A stretch of 64,000 nucleotides of DNA from JACJXF01 sp038316435 (GCA_038316435.1 JBBQAQ010000010.1:33594-97593), one strand, 5' to 3'; positions 46,192 through 55,964 are shown, numbered from the stretch's first letter. Numbers and translations are program-made. The notes: generated by a model from the sequence alone, not told the origin.

Positions 46192-46577
46192 GCTTTCTAA
46201 TATCGTTCTAAATTAAACAGATTTTATCAGCTTACAAAATAATCCATTCTATAAATTCAATTATTTAGTGAAATATTAACAATGTGATATTTATTTAACT
46301 TTGACTTAATATGCCTATCCGTTTTTTATAAACGCATTCTAAATAATTTACAAATAAATACTTTAATGAATTTGTGCGGCATTTCAATCATAATGGCGCT
46401 CTTAGAATTATTCAAAAGGAAATTCATGATTATTTTTTTACAAAAGCAATAAATATAATCAACAATTAATGCTAATTGAATTTCAGATTTAGTTAACTTT
46501 CAATTAATATTCTACTAATACTATGATATGTACTTTGTGTAAGTTTAAAATCACATATTCACAAAACAATCTAACGA
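46192..46577. other. Divergent regulatory region before the phosphate porin
   Basis: This 386-base stretch contains no credible gene. A TAACTTTG (46296-46303) fits the Bacteroidetes -7 element in plus orientation, and a looser TACTTTG lies at 46531-46537, closer to the porin start. It probably contains the promoter of the phosphate module. I could not identify a PHO-box-like repeat. Confidence 0.4.
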
Positions 46578-48026
46578 ATGAAAACATTGACACATCAAAA
46601 ATTAAAATTAATTACTGCCATTCTGCTTTTCTTATCAACTTCGGCATTTGTATCTGCCCAGGAGAATGCAGCAGAACCTGCAGATACTCTTTATCCGATT
46701 CTTGAACAGGTTCAATCTGATTTATCTGTTTTGAAAAGGTTAAAAATTTCAGGTTATATTCAGGCTCAGTATCAAAAGATTGACACTTCAGGAATGGATT
46801 CCTACGCCGGTGGAAACTTTGCAAAAGAACTGGATAATCGATTTTCTGTTAGAAGAGGCCGTCTGAAATTCGCCTACGAAAACCAACTTTCACAATATGT
46901 AATACAATTTGATGTAACCGAAAAAGGACTAGGTATTAAAGATGCATACGCTGCTTTCACTGAACCATGGACCAAAGCATTTTCATTATGGACCGGGGTT
47001 TTCAATAAACCTTTTGGTTATGAAATAGAATATTCTTCGAACACTCGTGAAACTCCTGAAAGATCAAGAATGTATCAGGTGCTATTTCCCGGAGAAAGAG
47101 ACCTTGGTGCGAAACTTGTTTTTCAACCTTGGAAAACTTCAAAATACAATTATATAAAATTTGATATTGGAATGTTCAATGGTAATGGCACCAATGTTGA
47201 AACCGACCAATATAAGGATATGATTGCTCACCTTACTTTAAACAAAACATTTTTGAGTGAAAAATTAAAACTTGGATTAGGCGCATCCTATTATAATGGT
47301 GGAATAAGACAAGTTACAAAGTATGTTTATTCAATTGGAGATGTCACCACTTATAATGCCTACACATCAGGTACAGGAATAAAAACAGATACAGCAACAG
47401 CAATGACTAGTTTGAAAGCATTCAGAGCGGACTCAACTGGTGTATCAGGTGATAAAGTAAAAAGGCAATATTACGGTTTGGAATCACAGATAAGTTATGA
47501 CTGGGCACTTGGTCTTACTACACTTCGTGGTGAATACCTTTGGGGAACTCAGCCAGGTCTTGCAGGCAGTTCAGCAAGTTTTACAGCATTACCTACAGGC
47601 GATTTATATTCACGTAATTTTTCAGGTTACTATGTAAATTTTGTTCAAAATCTTGGGCAGTCTCCTTTAGGTATCGTTTTAAAATATGATTCCTATGACC
47701 CTAATACAGATATTTCAGGGGATGAAATTGCTCTCGCCAGCAAAGAATTTCCAAAGAACCCTGTACTTACAGTAAAAGATGCTGCAGGTGTTGTAACAAA
47801 GAGTTTTGCAGCTCCTATTGCCACAACCGGATTAGCAGACATCAAATATACAACCTTGGGTATGGGTATCATGTATCGCTGGAATAGCAGTGTAAGGCTT
47901 ACCGTTTATTATGATATGGTTAAAAATGAAACAACCAGTAAAATTGTAAACGGCAGTACTTTAAAAGATTACTCGAAAGACAGAACTGACAATGTATTGA
48001 CACTTAGATTCCAATACAAATTCTAA
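46578..48026 (+). CDS. Phosphate-selective porin (OprO/OprP-like)
   Basis: The 482-residue outer-membrane protein has a signal peptide (about 1-27), a short coiled-coil-like segment (ILEQVQSDLSVLKRL) and a porin barrel with the family features FSVRRGRLKFAYENQL, GVFNKPFGYEIEYSSNTRETPERS and GERDLGAKL, ending in LRFQYKF. The family admits phosphate or other anions through a Lys/Arg-lined channel. The gene leads directly into pstS, pstC, pstA, pstB and phoU on the same strand, which supports phosphate uptake and probable induction at low phosphate. Confidence 0.9.
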   Translation: MKTLTHQKLKLITAILLFLSTSAFVSAQENAAEPADTLYPILEQVQSDLSVLKRLKISGYIQAQYQKIDTSGMDSYAGGNFAKELDNRFSVRRGRLKFAYENQLSQYVIQFDVTEKGLGIKDAYAAFTEPWTKAFSLWTGVFNKPFGYEIEYSSNTRETPERSRMYQVLFPGERDLGAKLVFQPWKTSKYNYIKFDIGMFNGNGTNVETDQYKDMIAHLTLNKTFLSEKLKLGLGASYYNGGIRQVTKYVYSIGDVTTYNAYTSGTGIKTDTATAMTSLKAFRADSTGVSGDKVKRQYYGLESQISYDWALGLTTLRGEYLWGTQPGLAGSSASFTALPTGDLYSRNFSGYYVNFVQNLGQSPLGIVLKYDSYDPNTDISGDEIALASKEFPKNPVLTVKDAAGVVTKSFAAPIATTGLADIKYTTLGMGIMYRWNSSVRLTVYYDMVKNETTSKIVNGSTLKDYSKDRTDNVLTLRFQYKF

Positions 48027-48105
48027 TAAATGCTTAACAGTAACTTAATATTGCTTTTAAATCCACATAACATTTTAGTAGTTCCTTTACAAAAAATAAA
48101 AAATT

Positions 48106-48936
48106 ATGAAAAAGTATATTTTATCAACAGCAGTTTTATTAACTTTATTCTCAGTTTTTAGCTATTCGCAGAAAATAAGTTTTAAAATTAAAGGAAGTGA
48201 CACAGTTCTACCCCTTTCACAATTGGAAGCAGAACAGTATATGAAGAATAATTCTAATACTTCAATTTCCGTTACAGGTGGTGGATCTGGAGTTGGTTTG
48301 TCAGCCTTGTTGAGTGGAACAACTGATATTGCACAATCATCCCGTAAAATGAAAATAGAAGAAAAACAAAAGATGATTGATTCTGGCAAAGCAGTAAAAG
48401 AAGTTGTGATCGCAAAGGATGCTTTATCAGTTATCGTAAACCTGGGTAACAAAGTTTCGCAACTTACCAGAGAACAACTCGAAGGAATATTCACTGGAAA
48501 GATATCAAACTGGAAAGAAGTTGGTGGCGAAGACCTTGGAATTATTGTTTATTCTAGGGAAACCAGTTCAGGTACCTATGAATTTTTCAAAGAACATGTA
48601 TTAAATAAAAAGAACTTCGCAACTTCAGCTTTACTTATGCCTGCAACCGGTGCAATTGTGCAGAGTGTTAGTCAGACAAAAGGAGCAATAGGATATGTAG
48701 GGCTTGCTTATGCCGACAAATCAGTGAAATCCTTAAAGGTTTCTTATGATAAAGGTGTTACATTTGTTGATGCAAATATTGCAAATGCAATGAATTTGAC
48801 CTACCCTATTACACGTCCCTTATACTATTACTATCTTAGCTCAATTGAAAAAACAGTTAAACCATTTGTGGATTTCATTTTATCTGCTGAAGGTCAGCAA
48901 ATTGTAAGAACTGAAGGTTATGTACCTCTTAAGTAA
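48106..48936 (+). CDS. pstS: Phosphate ABC transporter substrate-binding protein
   Basis: The 276-residue protein has a signal peptide (cleavage after about residue 22) and a complete PstS fold: KGSDTVLPLSQ, the phosphate-binding TGGGSGVGLSALLSGTTDIAQSSR stretch (57-80), LTREQLEGIFTGKISNWKEV, and SRETSSGTYEFF (150-161). It captures phosphate in the periplasm for PstCAB. Ten bases separate it from pstC. It is typical of the smaller single-domain-type PstS found in Bacteroidetes. Confidence 0.95.
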   Translation: MKKYILSTAVLLTLFSVFSYSQKISFKIKGSDTVLPLSQLEAEQYMKNNSNTSISVTGGGSGVGLSALLSGTTDIAQSSRKMKIEEKQKMIDSGKAVKEVVIAKDALSVIVNLGNKVSQLTREQLEGIFTGKISNWKEVGGEDLGIIVYSRETSSGTYEFFKEHVLNKKNFATSALLMPATGAIVQSVSQTKGAIGYVGLAYADKSVKSLKVSYDKGVTFVDANIANAMNLTYPITRPLYYYYLSSIEKTVKPFVDFILSAEGQQIVRTEGYVPLK

Positions 48937-48945
48937 TTAATCAGG

Positions 48946-50145
48946 ATGAAATTGTTTCGGAAAGCAGTCGAGAAAACAACAGAATCAGTACTTTTTTTAA
49001 GCAGCACGGTAACTACAATCGCCGTGCTGTTTATTGTTTATTTTCTATTTAGCGAAGGTTTAGGTATTTTTAAAAGCTCACCTGTCGAAGGAACTTTTAT
49101 AATGGTTGTCAACAAGGTTAACCCTGTTGTTGAACTCAGCGCAAAAGAAATAAAAGACATTTTTAATGGTGATAAAACAAACTGGGATCAATTTGGCGGG
49201 AAACACGACAGTATCATCCTTTTTACCCTGACTGAAGTTGGGGATATGTTCACCGAGGAAGAACTTGGTGCAAATTATGAGTATATGCCCTCTAAAATTG
49301 ACAGTTTTATTACCGCAAATCCAGGAGTCCTAGGATATTTCACGAAAAATAATCTCCCTTCTGATTTTCAAGGGAAAATATTGCCCATATCGAATGTCAG
49401 TTTGAAAGAATTTTTTCTTGGAAGAGAATGGTACCCAACATCCGCACCTGCAGCACTTTACGGTACACTCCCATTAGTTTTAGGAACCTTGTGGGTTAGT
49501 ATAGGAGCAATTTTATTAGCTTTACCTATCGGACTTATTACATCCCTTTACATGGCTGAAATAGCCAATGAAAAACTAAGAAGAATTCTAAAACCTTTAA
49601 TTGAATTATTGGCAGGTATTCCGTCAGTTGTTTATGGATTTTTTGGCCTTGTAATATTAGTTCCATTTATTCAGAAAACCTTTAATCTGCCAGTTGGAGA
49701 AACAGCACTTGCAGGAAGTATTATTCTTGCCATTATGGCATTGCCTACAATTATAACTATTTCAGAAGACGCTATACGTACAACACCTGTATCTCTCAAG
49801 GAAGCAAGTCTAGCATTGGGAGCAACCCGTTGGCAAACAATAGTTCGTGTTATTCTTCCATACTCAAGATCAGGTATTATTGCAGCATCTATTCTTGGGA
49901 TAGGAAGGGCAGTTGGTGAAACAATGGCCGTACTTATGGTAACAGGGAATGCATCGGTTATTCCTCACTCCTTCCTTCAACCGGTACGTACAATTCCTGC
50001 TACAATAGCTGCTGAGCTTGGAGAAGCGCCTTATGGCGGAGTACATTTCAAAGCATTATTTGCACTAGGAATTATACTTTTTCTAATAACATTTACATTC
50101 AACACACTTGTTGAACTTGCAAAAGCAAAGAAAATTAAGCAATAA
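48946..50145 (+). CDS. pstC: Phosphate ABC transporter permease PstC with PstS-like insertion
   Basis: The 399-residue permease is about 100 residues longer than usual. The first membrane helix (about 17-40) is followed by an insertion at about 45-150. Its segment LSAKEIKDIFNGDKTNWDQF aligns with LTREQLEGIFTGKISNWKEV of the PstS encoded next door, and its later part (NPGVLGYFT) aligns with KGAIGYVG. The rest is a normal PstC core with the EAA loop (EASLALGATRWQTIVRVILP). The insertion faces the periplasm and may dock with PstS or bind ligand. The gene is followed 21 bases later by pstA. Confidence 0.93.
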   Translation: MKLFRKAVEKTTESVLFLSSTVTTIAVLFIVYFLFSEGLGIFKSSPVEGTFIMVVNKVNPVVELSAKEIKDIFNGDKTNWDQFGGKHDSIILFTLTEVGDMFTEEELGANYEYMPSKIDSFITANPGVLGYFTKNNLPSDFQGKILPISNVSLKEFFLGREWYPTSAPAALYGTLPLVLGTLWVSIGAILLALPIGLITSLYMAEIANEKLRRILKPLIELLAGIPSVVYGFFGLVILVPFIQKTFNLPVGETALAGSIILAIMALPTIITISEDAIRTTPVSLKEASLALGATRWQTIVRVILPYSRSGIIAASILGIGRAVGETMAVLMVTGNASVIPHSFLQPVRTIPATIAAELGEAPYGGVHFKALFALGIILFLITFTFNTLVELAKAKKIKQ

Positions 50146-50166
50146 ATTTATGTAGTAAGAATTGAA

Positions 50167-51027
50167 ATGAAGAGTAAAAAACATATACAGGAATTTATTG
50201 CATTCAACCTTTTCAGGTTAGTTAGTTTCATGGTTGTTGGTATTCTTTTTATAATACTGGGTTTTATTGTAGTCAGAGGGATTTCAGTAATTAACTGGGA
50301 GTTCCTAACGGCTATGCCTAAAGATGGAATGACAGGTGGAGGAATCTTTCCAGCTATTGTTGGAACAATGTACCTTATTTTTTTCAGTATGCTTTTTGCA
50401 TTTCCTGTAGGTGTACTTTCTGCAATATATATGAATGAGTATCTTAAAGAAAATGCATTTAAAAAAATAATCCGTTCCATGACCAATAATCTTGCAGGTA
50501 TTCCCTCCATTGTTTTTGGTTTGTTTGGAATGGCATTTTTTGTAAATCGTCTAAAATTTGGAGATTCAATTCTAGCAGGCTCGCTAACTCTTGGTATAAT
50601 GGCTCTTCCTGTAATCATCAGAACAACTGAGGAAGCTTTAAAATCTGTTGAAGACTCTCTTAGAATCGCAAGTTATGCATTAGGTGCAACAAAGCTTCAG
50701 ACAATAAGAAAGATAGTTTTACCTGTAGCTTTTCCCAATATTATAACAGGCTTGATACTTTCTATTAGTCGGGTTTCAGGAGAAACTGCCCCGATTCTGT
50801 TTACCGTTGCGGCATATTTTCTACCAAAACTACCATCGAGTATTTTCGATCAGGTAATGGCATTACCTTATCACCTATACGTTTTAGCTACAAGTGGAAC
50901 TAATATTGAGGAATCAAGACCAATGGCTTATGGAACGGCACTCGTTTTAATTACTATTGTTTTAATATTTAACCTTATTGCAAATGCTATACGTAAATCC
51001 TATAGTAGCCGATCAAAATCCAGATAA
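50167..51027 (+). CDS. pstA: Phosphate ABC transporter permease PstA
   Basis: The 286-residue protein has about six membrane helices and the permease EAA loop (IASYALGATKLQTIRKIVLP), and the segment EFLTAMPKDGMTGGGIFPAI that is typical of PstA near its N-terminal periplasmic loop. It pairs with PstC to form the phosphate channel energised by PstB. No insertion like that of PstC is present. Confidence 0.95.
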   Translation: MKSKKHIQEFIAFNLFRLVSFMVVGILFIILGFIVVRGISVINWEFLTAMPKDGMTGGGIFPAIVGTMYLIFFSMLFAFPVGVLSAIYMNEYLKENAFKKIIRSMTNNLAGIPSIVFGLFGMAFFVNRLKFGDSILAGSLTLGIMALPVIIRTTEEALKSVEDSLRIASYALGATKLQTIRKIVLPVAFPNIITGLILSISRVSGETAPILFTVAAYFLPKLPSSIFDQVMALPYHLYVLATSGTNIEESRPMAYGTALVLITIVLIFNLIANAIRKSYSSRSKSR

Positions 51028-51040
51028 CAGGAATTAAAAT

Positions 51041-51799
51041 ATGTCCAAATTAACAGTAGAAGCAAAAGATCTGAATTTATTTTATGGTAGTTTTCAGGCA
51101 TTGAAAACCATAAATTTTCAGGCAAGTAAACATACAGTTACAGCATTTATAGGCCCATCAGGGTGTGGCAAATCAACATTGCTTCGTACCTTTAACCGCA
51201 TGAATGACCTTATTGACGGTGTAAGAATAGAGGGTACTGCTTATGTCGACGGCATTGATGTATATGATAAAAAAGTAATTGTCGATGATCTGCGCAAAAA
51301 GGTTGGAATGGTTTTTCAGAAGCCAAATCCATTTCCTAAAAGCATTTTTGAAAATGTTGCGTATGGGCTTAGGGTAAATGGGATAAGCGATAAACACGTT
51401 ATTGAAGAAAGAGTGATCGCTTCAATCCAACAATCTGCTTTATGGGAGGAGGTTAAGGATAAGCTTAAAAAGTCAGCTATGGAACTTTCCGGCGGACAAC
51501 AGCAAAGGCTATGTATTGCAAGAACACTAGCAATTAAGCCCAAAGTTATTTTAATGGATGAGCCTGCCTCTGCACTTGATCCTATTTCTACTGGAAAAAT
51601 TGAAGAATTGATTCACGAATTAAAAAAAGATTTTACTATCATAATCGTTACCCATAATATGCAGCAGGCCTCTCGCGTGAGTGATTTTACGGCATTTTTT
51701 TACCTGGGGGAATTGGTAGAATGGGATACTACAACAACGATTTTCATGAATCCCAAGGATGTAAAAACTCAGAATTATGTAACAGGTAGGTTTGGATGA
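51041..51799 (+). CDS. pstB: Phosphate ABC transporter ATP-binding protein
   Basis: The 252-residue ATPase has Walker A GPSGCGKST (38-46), the Q-loop GMVFQKPNPFPKSIFENV characteristic of PstB, signature LSGGQQQR, Walker B VILMDEPASALDP and switch histidine VTHN. It powers the PstCA channel and is 13 bases downstream of pstA, in the expected order. Confidence 0.97.
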   Translation: MSKLTVEAKDLNLFYGSFQALKTINFQASKHTVTAFIGPSGCGKSTLLRTFNRMNDLIDGVRIEGTAYVDGIDVYDKKVIVDDLRKKVGMVFQKPNPFPKSIFENVAYGLRVNGISDKHVIEERVIASIQQSALWEEVKDKLKKSAMELSGGQQQRLCIARTLAIKPKVILMDEPASALDPISTGKIEELIHELKKDFTIIIVTHNMQQASRVSDFTAFFYLGELVEWDTTTTIFMNPKDVKTQNYVTGRFG

Positions 51800-51878
51800 T
51801 ATATTTGTTGTGTGATATATTTGTAGATTAGGGATGAAATTGATTGTTATTGGTTTAAAACAATAAGAAATTAAAAGG

Positions 51879-52559
51879 ATGGAAACAAAAGCACATGCAC
51901 ACATGGATGCAGAGTTACTGCAACTTAAGACTGATATGATTGATATGTGGGAGACTGTAATAAGTCAACTACAAAAAGTACGTGATGTGGTTGAAAAGAA
52001 CAATCGCGATTTGATTAATGAAATGGCATCCGGTGAAAAACGTATTGACGCTTTTGAACTTAAGATCGATATGGATTGCGAAAGAATTCTTGCTTTATAC
52101 AATCCTGTTGCAAATGATTTGCGTTTTGTATTAGCAGTTTTAAAGATTAATTACAATCTCGAAAGAATAGGCGATTTTGCCTGGGGAATTGGAAAAATTT
52201 TCCGGGATACTGAATCATCATTCAGCAAAGAAAGCTTAAAAAAATCTAACCTGATGCTGATGATCAACACTTCAATTGAAATGGTTAAGACTGCACTCCT
52301 GGCTTTTGAGAATGATGATAACGAACTAGCATCGGTAATATTTGAAAAGGATAAAATTCTTGATGCCAATAACAAAAACGCCAATAACATTATTGCTGCG
52401 CAGATCAAAGCTCATCCGAAAAGTATATTGAATCATTTAAGTCTTCTTTCCATCATTCGTAAAACAGAAAGAATCGGAGATCAAACAAAGAATATTTCAG
52501 AAGAGATAATTTTCTATATTGAGGCGAAAGTATTACGACACAAGAGAAAGAAGAAATAG
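51879..52559 (+). CDS. phoU: Phosphate uptake regulator PhoU
   Basis: The 226-residue all-helical protein has two PhoU-type three-helix repeats with the metal-contact motif E/DxxxD around KRIDAFELKIDMDCE and KILDANNKNANN. PhoU signals phosphate sufficiency through the Pst transporter and usually a PhoR-type kinase. No PhoR/PhoB pair lies in the window. It ends the six-gene phosphate run and is followed by a strong palindrome at 52570-52602. Confidence 0.93.
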   Translation: METKAHAHMDAELLQLKTDMIDMWETVISQLQKVRDVVEKNNRDLINEMASGEKRIDAFELKIDMDCERILALYNPVANDLRFVLAVLKINYNLERIGDFAWGIGKIFRDTESSFSKESLKKSNLMLMINTSIEMVKTALLAFENDDNELASVIFEKDKILDANNKNANNIIAAQIKAHPKSILNHLSLLSIIRKTERIGDQTKNISEEIIFYIEAKVLRHKRKKK

Positions 52560-52569
52560 TTTAAACCAA

Positions 52570-52602
52570 CAAACCTGTCAGGTATTAGACCTGACAGGTT
52601 TG
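52570..52602. repeat. REP-like palindrome, copy A, overlapping the GH1 stop
   Basis: CAAACCTGTCAGGT and ACCTGACAGGTTTG are perfect 14-base inverted arms around the loop ATTAG; each arm is itself palindromic (ACCTGTCAGGT). The same sequence family recurs at 56051-56082 and 56193-56225. It lies between phoU (plus) and the GH1 gene (minus), and supplies the last codons and the stop codon of the GH1 gene (TAA at 52587-52585, in the loop). Confidence 0.85.
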
Positions 52603-53922
52603 TTGATACCAATACCCGGAATCTTTAACAATTCTTTTCTGCGTTGCGAAATCTACGTAAACCAAACCAAATCTGGGCTGATACCCTTCTGCCCATTCAA
52701 AATTGTCTGTTAGACTCCATACAAAATAACCATTTACATTTACGCCTTCTTGTTTTGCCCGAAGTACCTGCTGAATGTGCTGATCTAAATAGTTTGTTCT
52801 TTTAACATCATATACTCTGTTTCCAACCAAAGTATCAGGAAATGCAGCGCCATTTTCCGTTACAATGATCTCTTTAAAATTCTTATAACTGTTAAATTTT
52901 AATAACATCTCATAAATGCTTTCAGGATACACTTCCCAATTCATAACAGTGGTCTCTACATCTCTTTTTTCTGCTGTTACTATTTTCGCCCATAATAAAG
53001 GTGTTAATCTGGAGAAAGTAACCAATTCTCTAGTATAATTTTGTAACCCTATAAAATCCATATTAAATGCCAGCTTGCCTTCATCACCATCTTTTATAAA
53101 AGGCTCAAGCCTTTGGAGCATTTGAAGATCTTTAACGGGATAACCTAATCCGGCTAATGGTTCTATAAACAATCGGTTGAGGAGTGTATCGATCCTGTTT
53201 GCAGCCAAAGTATCCTTTTGTGAATGTCCGAATGGCTGAATATATGAACATGAGAAGGTAGTTCCAACTATTAAATCGGACTTTAATGATTTTACAATTC
53301 TACCCCCTTCAGCCTGACACATTGCAGCATGATGGGCTGCCGCCAAAAAATTATTGAGACCTTTCCTCCCCGGTGCGTGGACCCCAAGAAAATACCCTGC
53401 TCCTGTAAATACCATTGGTTCATTAAGTATCATCCAACGTTTTACCCTGTCCCCGAAATATTTGATACAAACTTCAACATATTCGCTAAACCAGCTTATT
53501 ATATCCCTGTTGGCCCAACCACCACAGCTTTCAAGCTCCCATGGCAAGTCCCAATGGTAAAGTGTTATCCAAGGTTCAATTCCTCTTGCAAGACATGAAT
53601 TAATTACCCGGTTATAAAAGTCTATTCCTGCCAAATTAATTGTTCCTATACCATTTGGAATTATTCGACTCCAGGACAGAGAAAAGCGAAAGTTCTTTAT
53701 GTTAAGATTTTCAATTAATTCAATATCATCATTATAGAGATGGTAAAAGTCGCAGGCTATATTTGCGTTTTGATTATGATAAATATTCCCCTTTCTGTTT
53801 GCGAAAACATCCCAAACTGACTTCCCTTTACCATCTTCATTCCATCCGCCCTCTATCTGGTACGCAGCTGTTGAAACTCCCCATTTAAAAGTACTTCCAG
53901 CAGACATGTTGTTACTATCCAT
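52585..53922 (-). CDS. GH1 family beta-glucosidase
   Basis: From ATG 53922 the protein has 445 residues. It shows the whole GH1 barrel: FKWGVSTAAYQIEGGWNEDG near the N-terminus, acid/base Glu168 in LNEP, nucleophile Glu356 in VTENG, and the aglycone-site strand GYFVWSLTDNFEWAEGY. No signal peptide, so it is cytoplasmic and would cleave beta-glucosides or related disaccharides. The final residues QQTCQV come from the inverted repeat at 52570-52602 rather than from the family sequence. Its start overlaps the stop of the glycosyltransferase gene by 8 bases. Confidence 0.95.
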   Translation of the reverse strand: MDSNNMSAGSTFKWGVSTAAYQIEGGWNEDGKGKSVWDVFANRKGNIYHNQNANIACDFYHLYNDDIELIENLNIKNFRFSLSWSRIIPNGIGTINLAGIDFYNRVINSCLARGIEPWITLYHWDLPWELESCGGWANRDIISWFSEYVEVCIKYFGDRVKRWMILNEPMVFTGAGYFLGVHAPGRKGLNNFLAAAHHAAMCQAEGGRIVKSLKSDLIVGTTFSCSYIQPFGHSQKDTLAANRIDTLLNRLFIEPLAGLGYPVKDLQMLQRLEPFIKDGDEGKLAFNMDFIGLQNYTRELVTFSRLTPLLWAKIVTAEKRDVETTVMNWEVYPESIYEMLLKFNSYKNFKEIIVTENGAAFPDTLVGNRVYDVKRTNYLDQHIQQVLRAKQEGVNVNGYFVWSLTDNFEWAEGYQPRFGLVYVDFATQKRIVKDSGYWYQQTCQV

Positions 53923-55012
53923 TATCAATCTCTAATTCTGAAGCTACTTTTCTCAATAACATTCTTTTAAATTTTTTGAGGGAAGATGGTTTTTTCCCTT
54001 CCAACATCATATCAAGATTGATTACAGAGAAATTTTCAGAAATAACTTTATTTATGATTTGCTCTGTAATATTAGGATAATCTACCTGAATTCTCAAATC
54101 GTTTTCAATCCATTCCTGAATTTTTTCTTTATGCTTTAAATTCAGACTTTTTATTACCGGAATTCCCATTTCAGATAATGCTGCTGCGTTGCATTGTTGT
54201 TCATACTGACCCTTCATAGGGATTACCAATAGTTTCTTATTCATAAAAAGTGCTTCAGCCGGAGTTTCAAAGCCGGCGCCACATAAAATTCCTTCAGAAG
54301 AAGCCATGCTGCTGACGAAGTCATCATTATTTATTGATTGTATTGAAATATTCATTTCTTTGAAGTGCTTTTTATTGTGCTTTGAAAACACTTGCCATTG
54401 GACATTTTCAAAATTACTCAACACTTTAATAATTCTCTTATCGTCATAAGCAGGGAGATAAACTGTATAGTGACCCTTATTTGCTATCTTACAATTCCGA
54501 ACCTGTTGTCTGATAACAGGTGTGTAAATATTTGAATCGTAAGATTTAAAATGGAAACCATATTGCACAGAGGAAGGTGCGTAATTCTTAAGAATTGCTC
54601 TTCCAAGAAAATCGCTTTCATTTGGCTGAGGAACACTTTTGTTCAAAACTGCTGACTGATGGCTTAGTGCAACACACCTAATATTTTTCAGTTCGCATGC
54701 CCATGCAGTAACAGGTTCAAAGTCGTTAATAACCAAATCATATAATTCTACAGGCACATCATCAATTTCAAAAAACAGTCCCCTTAAATTATTTTTTTTA
54801 TATGTTTTTTTAAGGTCCACTCCCCCACTCTCCCCAAAGATAAAACTTAGACCTCTGTACTTAAACTTTACTGGAAAAGGCAATTCCACATCAGCCTGAG
54901 TGCCACTTATTAAAATATCAACTTCGTGATCCTTTTTCAAAACTGGAATTATATCCCTTGCTCTGCTTAAATGACCATTTCCAGTGCCCTGAATTGCATA
55001 TAGAATTTTCAT
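53915..55012 (-). CDS. GT28-like glycosyltransferase
   Basis: From ATG 55012 (MKILYAIQGTGNGHLSRA) the protein has 365 residues; the longer frame from 55081 overlaps the phosphoesterase gene and is unlikely. The N-terminal GTGNGHLSRA motif and the C-terminal GILCGAGFETPAEALFMNK motif fit the UDP-sugar transferase family with the MurG-like two-domain fold (MJ1255/VC2487-type). The donor and acceptor are unknown. Its neighbours, an LpxH-like phosphoesterase upstream and a GH1 enzyme downstream, suggest glycolipid or envelope sugar metabolism. Confidence 0.85.
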   Translation of the reverse strand: MKILYAIQGTGNGHLSRARDIIPVLKKDHEVDILISGTQADVELPFPVKFKYRGLSFIFGESGGVDLKKTYKKNNLRGLFFEIDDVPVELYDLVINDFEPVTAWACELKNIRCVALSHQSAVLNKSVPQPNESDFLGRAILKNYAPSSVQYGFHFKSYDSNIYTPVIRQQVRNCKIANKGHYTVYLPAYDDKRIIKVLSNFENVQWQVFSKHNKKHFKEMNISIQSINNDDFVSSMASSEGILCGAGFETPAEALFMNKKLLVIPMKGQYEQQCNAAALSEMGIPVIKSLNLKHKEKIQEWIENDLRIQVDYPNITEQIINKVISENFSVINLDMMLEGKKPSSLKKFKRMLLRKVASELEIDNG

Positions 55013-55061
55013 TTTTTGAATATTTAAGAATTGAGTGGATAGATAAAAACAGATTTGAGAT

Positions 55062-55964
55062 TCATTTTGTGGAGTTGGCAAATATTTTTGTCTTCGGGGG
55101 ATTTGGAGCTTTCATCAGATTAAATTCCTGTAGCATATTTTCAAAGATCTGGCTGTTATTTAAATCTGTTTCATCATCTTTTTCAAGGTTTTGCTTCATT
55201 TGATGCTTATCTTTTTCATTAAACCTGTAAATTGACCATGCTCCATTTGAGAATTCAAGAGTTGACAAATTTTCAACCCAATCTCCTGAATTCATGTAAA
55301 TTACCGAACCTTCTGAATTGCTTATTTTGCGCATTTCAGGATGATGAATATGTCCACAGATTACATAATCATATTTGTTGCTGATACCAATATCTGCAGA
55401 GGTTTTCTCAAAGTCGTTAATGAACGAAACAGCCGATTTTACACTGCTTTTAATTTTTTGTGAAAGAGATAATTTTCCTTTGTTTAAAATTTTTTCTGAG
55501 ATGAAGTTAAAAAATTTATTTATCAGAATCAAAGTATCATAACCAATTGCTCCCAACCTGGCTAACCATTTTGAGTGTTGCATGGTAATATCAAAAACAT
55601 CACCATGAAAAACCCATGCCTTTTTACCTTCGGGGAGGTCAAGAACAACTTTATTTACAACGCTGAGTGAGCCAATTTTCAAGCCATCGAATTTTCGGAA
55701 CATTTCGTCGTGATTGCCAGTTACATAGTAGGTTTTTATTCCTTTTCCCATCCAGCTTATAAGGTGTTTAACTACCTTCATATGACTGTTAGGCCAATAA
55801 CGCTTTGTGAATTGCCAGATGTCTATTATATCGCCGTTTAGGACAACTACTTTCGGCTTAATACTCTTTAAATAAAAGAGTAATTCTTTTGCATGACAGC
55901 CATAAGTGCCAAGATGTACATCAGAAAGTACCAGAATATCAATTCTTCGTCTATTTTTTTTCAT
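55062..55964 (-). CDS. LpxH-like metallophosphoesterase (UDP-2,3-diacylglucosamine diphosphatase family)
   Basis: The 300-residue protein has the calcineurin-like metal motifs DVHLG, GDIIDIWQ, GNHDE, HGDVFD and GHIHHPE. The DVHLGT...GDIID spacing and the following WQF fit the UDP-2,3-diacylglucosamine pyrophosphatase group used in lipid A synthesis. The C-terminal 50 residues are Lys/Asp/Asn-rich and unlike LpxH. Since Bacteroidetes often carry several such genes and this one pairs with a glycosyltransferase, a function on another phospholipid or sugar nucleotide is possible. Confidence 0.87.
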   Translation of the reverse strand: MKKNRRRIDILVLSDVHLGTYGCHAKELLFYLKSIKPKVVVLNGDIIDIWQFTKRYWPNSHMKVVKHLISWMGKGIKTYYVTGNHDEMFRKFDGLKIGSLSVVNKVVLDLPEGKKAWVFHGDVFDITMQHSKWLARLGAIGYDTLILINKFFNFISEKILNKGKLSLSQKIKSSVKSAVSFINDFEKTSADIGISNKYDYVICGHIHHPEMRKISNSEGSVIYMNSGDWVENLSTLEFSNGAWSIYRFNEKDKHQMKQNLEKDDETDLNNSQIFENMLQEFNLMKAPNPPKTKIFANSTK

